Source: an uncultured Porphyromonas sp. (GTDB lineage: Bacteria; Bacteroidota; Bacteroidia; Bacteroidales; Porphyromonadaceae). Taken from it: a DNA stretch of 9,764 nucleotides. Positions 7,014 through 9,764 of this stretch are shown here, in pieces. The notes under the pieces are model-generated. The model was not told the DNA's origin. It did not search any database and saw nothing but the letters and a program-made list of their open reading frames with translations. The DNA lies in NCBI GenBank assembly GCA_902465775.1, contig CABQOJ010000035.1:1-9764 (forward strand). The letters run 5' to 3'. Made by a program: the position numbers and the translations under genes. Position 1 is the first letter of the stretch. The number at the start of each line of letters is the position of its first letter.

Positions 7014-9452
7014 ATGCGAAAACAATTACCAGTATTACTTATGCTCGTCACGCTCTTCTGTACGGCGAGTGTGACGATAGCACAGACTCCAGACGAGGGG
7101 ATCGCAAAGAACTTCCTCTGGTACCGTCTTGTCTCCAATAGCGTAGAGCGTATGCAAGTACCTCAGCAAGTGGTCGCCTCAATGGACGGCAATCTCTTTG
7201 CGAGCAATATGTTCTACAGTAAGGAGCGCACGGACTCTAGCTCAGTCTTTAACTATGATGCGCCCAACATTGCAGACAAGGCGGTCTCCTACGGTGATGA
7301 TGGTGAGGCGGCCAATGGCAATACCGCTATCTCCATCTACAAGATGAATCCTGAGGGCAAGCTACTCTGGCATATCTACAACAGCCGAGGAGATGTTGCC
7401 TCCAATGTCCACTGTATCACGGCGACTCCTGACGGGGGCTTTGTGACCATCTTGATGGTTCGCGATGCTAAGTCCAAGTCAAAGACCGATGTGGACATCT
7501 TGCGCCTAGTGCAGGCTGACGGCAAGCCTTACGATATAGAGATGAAGTCCCAGTTTATCGGAGCTGGGGAAGATGCTGCAGGATCTAAGCATCGCAAGAT
7601 CATGCCTATCCTTGTCAAGGTTAGTGCTACAGGACAGATTGAGTATCACAAGGCTTTTGAAGTAGATCATAAGCCAATGCCTGATGCGACGTACTATAGT
7701 TATGGTACACCTACGGGCTGCGACTTCAAGGGCACAACTATAGATCCCGAGGGCAATGTCTATGTCTGTGGTTTTGTCCGCACGGCCATAACCATCGGCG
7801 AGACGACTATCAAGGCAAAGAACAATGTCAAGTGGAATGGAGATTCACAGAAGCAGATGGGAGACTTCTTCATCCTCAAGTTTGACAACAAGGGCAATCT
7901 CGTCAAGACGCTTACCGAGCAGGGGGCTCCCATCGGACGCTCTATGCTAGGTGTCATCAAGTATCAAGATGGTAAGCTCTATGCTACGGGTCGCTTTACA
8001 GGAACTAAGGAAAAGACCCCCATCACCATCGATGGCAAGCAACTCATCCCCAGCGATAAGGAGAGCCTTGTCACCCTATGCCTAGACACAGATCTAAAGG
8101 TCTCGTGGATCTCTCAGATTGACGTCAAGGCTGTACCCGATCACGGCTGGACGAAGGTCTTTGTCGATGGTGTGGCTGTCGGCAAGGACAAGGTCTACAT
8201 AGCAGGTCGCTGTGCTGGAGCTCTCGTTGATGCCGAGGGGAATGTAATCCTCGAGCAGAAGCTCAAGCAGCACAGAGGCTATGCTCTAGCGCTAGACAAA
8301 GCTACGGGCAAGCCCAATGCGAAGTGGCATACGCTCCTTCCTGAGAAGGGAATCTCTAACTGCACGGCTATCTCCACACAGGGAGATCGAGTCATCCTGC
8401 ATGCTTATGCTCTAGGATTTCAAACCTACTACCGAGTACTGGACCTCAATCTCTCTGAGGGTTCTATACAAGACTATCCTACGGTAAGCAAGGCTTCTGT
8501 CACATTCGGTGGCGATATAGTCGCCAATAGCTATGTAGCTACATCACGTTGCCGCCATAGTGCTAAGCTCCTTACGACCGAGGGCTATAAGGAGATGAAA
8601 TACAAGGGCTGGTTTAGCCTCTTTGTTGCTCACAAGCTCCCCTTCCCTTCAGTCTCGGCTAGCTGCAAGGCTCTCCACCTATCAGAGGGCAAGGGCACCC
8701 TACAGGTCCTAGCGTCAGACCTGACAGATCCGATCCAGGTGACATGCTCTGGCGAAGGCTTTACGGCACAGCTCAAGGAGCTACCCGCTACGGGTGGAGC
8801 TCTCGAGATTCAGTTCAAGACAGCTGTCACCAAGACGCCCGAAGAGCGTATCGGCAAGCTCACCCTCACCTCTGGCGGTGCTAGCTACGAGGTCTACCTC
8901 TACGCAATGACTGAGACAGAGCAGTACATCAAGGCATCTCAGAGCGAGATCAACTTCTCGATGATACCTGTCGGTGAGCATAAGTCTGTTGATCTGATCG
9001 TCACTCAGAAGAACCTCATGAGCGCTATCACCTGTACGATCGAGGGTGAGGGTGCTAAGTACTACTCTGTGGACAAGAGCGAGATCGCCATCTCCAATGA
9101 GCCAGCTACCCTCAAGGTAACCTACACGCCTGACAAGACCATCGCAGCTAATGCCAAGGCGACAGCTCAGCTCGTCCTAACCTCTGGCGATGTCAAGACG
9201 ATTGTCACTCTATCTGGTCAGACCAATACAGCTATTGAAGAGGTTGCAGCAACCAAGCTCTCTATTGCTACCGCTGCTGGTACGCTCTACGTACATAGCG
9301 ATGTGGCTCGTCCAGTAGCTATCTACACGTCAGCTGGTGAGATGGTTGCACAGCGAATACTCTCTGGAGATATGGAGATCTCACTACCTGCTGGTATCTA
9401 CTTCATCCAGACGGATCGTGAGACCTATCGTGTCTACATCCCCGCTATCTAA
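7014..9452 (+). CDS. T9SS-secreted protein with propeller-like region, two Ig-like modules and C-terminal sorting domain
   Basis: This is an 812-residue secreted protein. Residues 1-23 are a signal peptide cleaved at TIA|QT. Residues about 30-540 carry recurring beta-rich units that resemble SBBP/propeller repeats: GNLFASNMFY, ISIYKMNPEGKLLWHIYNSR, GNVYVCGFVR with FFILKFDNKGNLVKTL (about 246-300), KLYATGRFTG and KVYIAGRCAG. About 545-636 and 636-738 are two Ig-like modules, each ending in a similar strand (GKLTLTSGGASYEVYLYA and AQLVLTSGDVKTIVTLSG). The last 74 residues (739-812) form a type A T9SS sorting domain: AGTLYVHSD, VAIYTSAGEMV, ISLPAGIYFI and a final YRVYIP. The protein should cross the outer membrane by T9SS and be cell-attached or released. 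No catalytic motif is seen. Its position last in the locus suggests a surface ligand-binding partner. It begins 40 bases after the barrel gene. Confidence 0.82.
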   Translation: MRKQLPVLLMLVTLFCTASVTIAQTPDEGIAKNFLWYRLVSNSVERMQVPQQVVASMDGNLFASNMFYSKERTDSSSVFNYDAPNIADKAVSYGDDGEAANGNTAISIYKMNPEGKLLWHIYNSRGDVASNVHCITATPDGGFVTILMVRDAKSKSKTDVDILRLVQADGKPYDIEMKSQFIGAGEDAAGSKHRKIMPILVKVSATGQIEYHKAFEVDHKPMPDATYYSYGTPTGCDFKGTTIDPEGNVYVCGFVRTAITIGETTIKAKNNVKWNGDSQKQMGDFFILKFDNKGNLVKTLTEQGAPIGRSMLGVIKYQDGKLYATGRFTGTKEKTPITIDGKQLIPSDKESLVTLCLDTDLKVSWISQIDVKAVPDHGWTKVFVDGVAVGKDKVYIAGRCAGALVDAEGNVILEQKLKQHRGYALALDKATGKPNAKWHTLLPEKGISNCTAISTQGDRVILHAYALGFQTYYRVLDLNLSEGSIQDYPTVSKASVTFGGDIVANSYVATSRCRHSAKLLTTEGYKEMKYKGWFSLFVAHKLPFPSVSASCKALHLSEGKGTLQVLASDLTDPIQVTCSGEGFTAQLKELPATGGALEIQFKTAVTKTPEERIGKLTLTSGGASYEVYLYAMTETEQYIKASQSEINFSMIPVGEHKSVDLIVTQKNLMSAITCTIEGEGAKYYSVDKSEIAISNEPATLKVTYTPDKTIAANAKATAQLVLTSGDVKTIVTLSGQTNTAIEEVAATKLSIATAAGTLYVHSDVARPVAIYTSAGEMVAQRILSGDMEISLPAGIYFIQTDRETYRVYIPAI

Positions 9453-9460
9453 TCTGTTTC

Positions 9461-9503
9461 GTCCCTCTTCTCCCTATGTGGAGGAGAGGGACTATCCTCT
9501 TTT
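9461..9503 (+). terminator. probable intrinsic terminator of the receptor locus
   Basis: GTCCCTCTTCTCC (9461-9473) pairs with GGAGGAGAGGGAC (9480-9492) over 13 positions, with one G-T wobble and a 6-base loop. The T-tract (TCTTTT, 9498-9503) is separated from the stem by about five bases, which weakens it. It begins 9 bases after the stop of the T9SS protein and fits the end of the operon. Confidence 0.65.
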
Positions 9504-9515
9504 ATAAGCAAATCT

Positions 9516-9533
9516 GTGAAGCTCGCACTTCAC
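9516..9533. repeat. small perfect inverted repeat upstream of the last lipoprotein
   Basis: GTGAAG (9516-9521), loop CTCGCA, CTTCAC (9528-9533) is a perfect 6-bp inverted repeat lying 40 bases before the next start codon. It may be an operator or a minor hairpin; a repeat this short can occur by chance. Confidence 0.3.
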
Positions 9534-9552
9534 GCTCTATTATCTCAAAGCA

Positions 9553-9560
9553 TAGTTTTC
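9553..9560 (+). promoter_or_regulatory. weak -7-like element before the last lipoprotein
   Basis: TAGTTTTC matches the Bacteroidota TAnnTTTG consensus at all but the last base and lies 13 bases before the ATG at 9574. No -33 element is recognisable. A promoter is expected here because a terminator-like hairpin precedes it. Confidence 0.3.
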
Positions 9561-9573
9561 ACACCCAAGCAGT

Positions 9574-9764
9574 ATGAGCAATAAACTATCTCTCGTGCTC
9601 CTCGCAGCACTACTTTCCATAGCCCTCATCGGGTGCAATAAGCAAAAGCAAGATCAGACCGCAACCGCAGAGACGGAGGCTCCGACCTGTATGGATGTGG
9701 ACGCCCTCCTCGCCTCTGCCGATAGTCTCGTTGGTCAGACGGTTACCGTGCAGGGCATCTGCAC
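9574..9764 (+). CDS. small lipoprotein, N-terminal part (cut by window end)
   Basis: The first 63 codons are present. The start MSNKLSLVLLAALLSIALIG leads to cysteine 21 within the lipobox LIGC, so this is a lipoprotein exported to the periplasm or outer membrane. A polar Gln/Thr/Glu linker follows (about 22-37), then a short folded start: MDVDALLASADSLVGQTVTV, then QGICT. The last part resembles the opening strand of OB-fold proteins in which a short helix precedes a VGQTVTVxG strand. That resemblance is from memory and short, so the family is not assigned. It is separated from the receptor locus by a hairpin and probably forms a new transcription unit. Confidence 0.75.
   Translation, partial: MSNKLSLVLLAALLSIALIGCNKQKQDQTATAETEAPTCMDVDALLASADSLVGQTVTVQGIC

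Noticed and set aside
9516..9533. CRP-type binding site in the TGTGAA...TTCACG sequence
   Set aside because: The half-sites are 10 bases apart instead of the six expected for the CRP consensus, so it is kept only as a short inverted repeat.

Overview
The window looks like a chromosomal segment of a Bacteroidota bacterium, most likely a Porphyromonas relative. The evidence is a TonB-dependent receptor with an N-terminal carboxypeptidase-regulatory-like domain, a type IX secretion system (T9SS) C-terminal sorting domain, signal peptides that place glutamine at the mature N-terminus, a TAnnTTTG-type promoter element and mostly absent Shine-Dalgarno sequences. All genes are on the + strand. The genus is inferred from protein style and was not confirmed by any search.

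Layout: bases 1-444 are the 3' end of gcvP (glycine dehydrogenase), followed 8 bases later by a complete mscL (453-878) and a strong intrinsic terminator (907-951). A 329-base non-coding stretch (879-1207) then holds a hairpin, several inverted repeats and a good candidate promoter. From it reads a tight four-gene locus (1208-9452): a TonB-dependent outer-membrane receptor split by one in-frame TAG at 2543-2545, a DUF4876-like lipoprotein (4045-5355), a DUF6850-like outer-membrane beta-barrel (5372-6973) and a large T9SS-secreted protein with a propeller-like region, two Ig-like modules and a sorting domain (7014-9452). The locus ends in a hairpin (9461-9503). A new lipoprotein gene starts at 9574 and runs off the window.

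How the genes may work together: receptor, lipoprotein, second barrel and secreted cell-surface protein form a plausible surface uptake or binding system in which the receptor moves a ligand across the outer membrane and the others capture or present it. The substrate is unknown. No SusD-like protein, glycoside hydrolase, heme-binding HmuY-like protein or inner-membrane transporter is visible, so neither glycan nor heme uptake can be assigned.

The most striking observation is the in-frame amber codon in the receptor gene: both sides are intact, in the same frame, and together make a normal full-length receptor of 935 residues. A recent nonsense mutation (or base-call error) is the simplest reading. 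The mscL gene also ends in TAG with the same following bases (GT), which argues against genome-wide reassignment of TAG.
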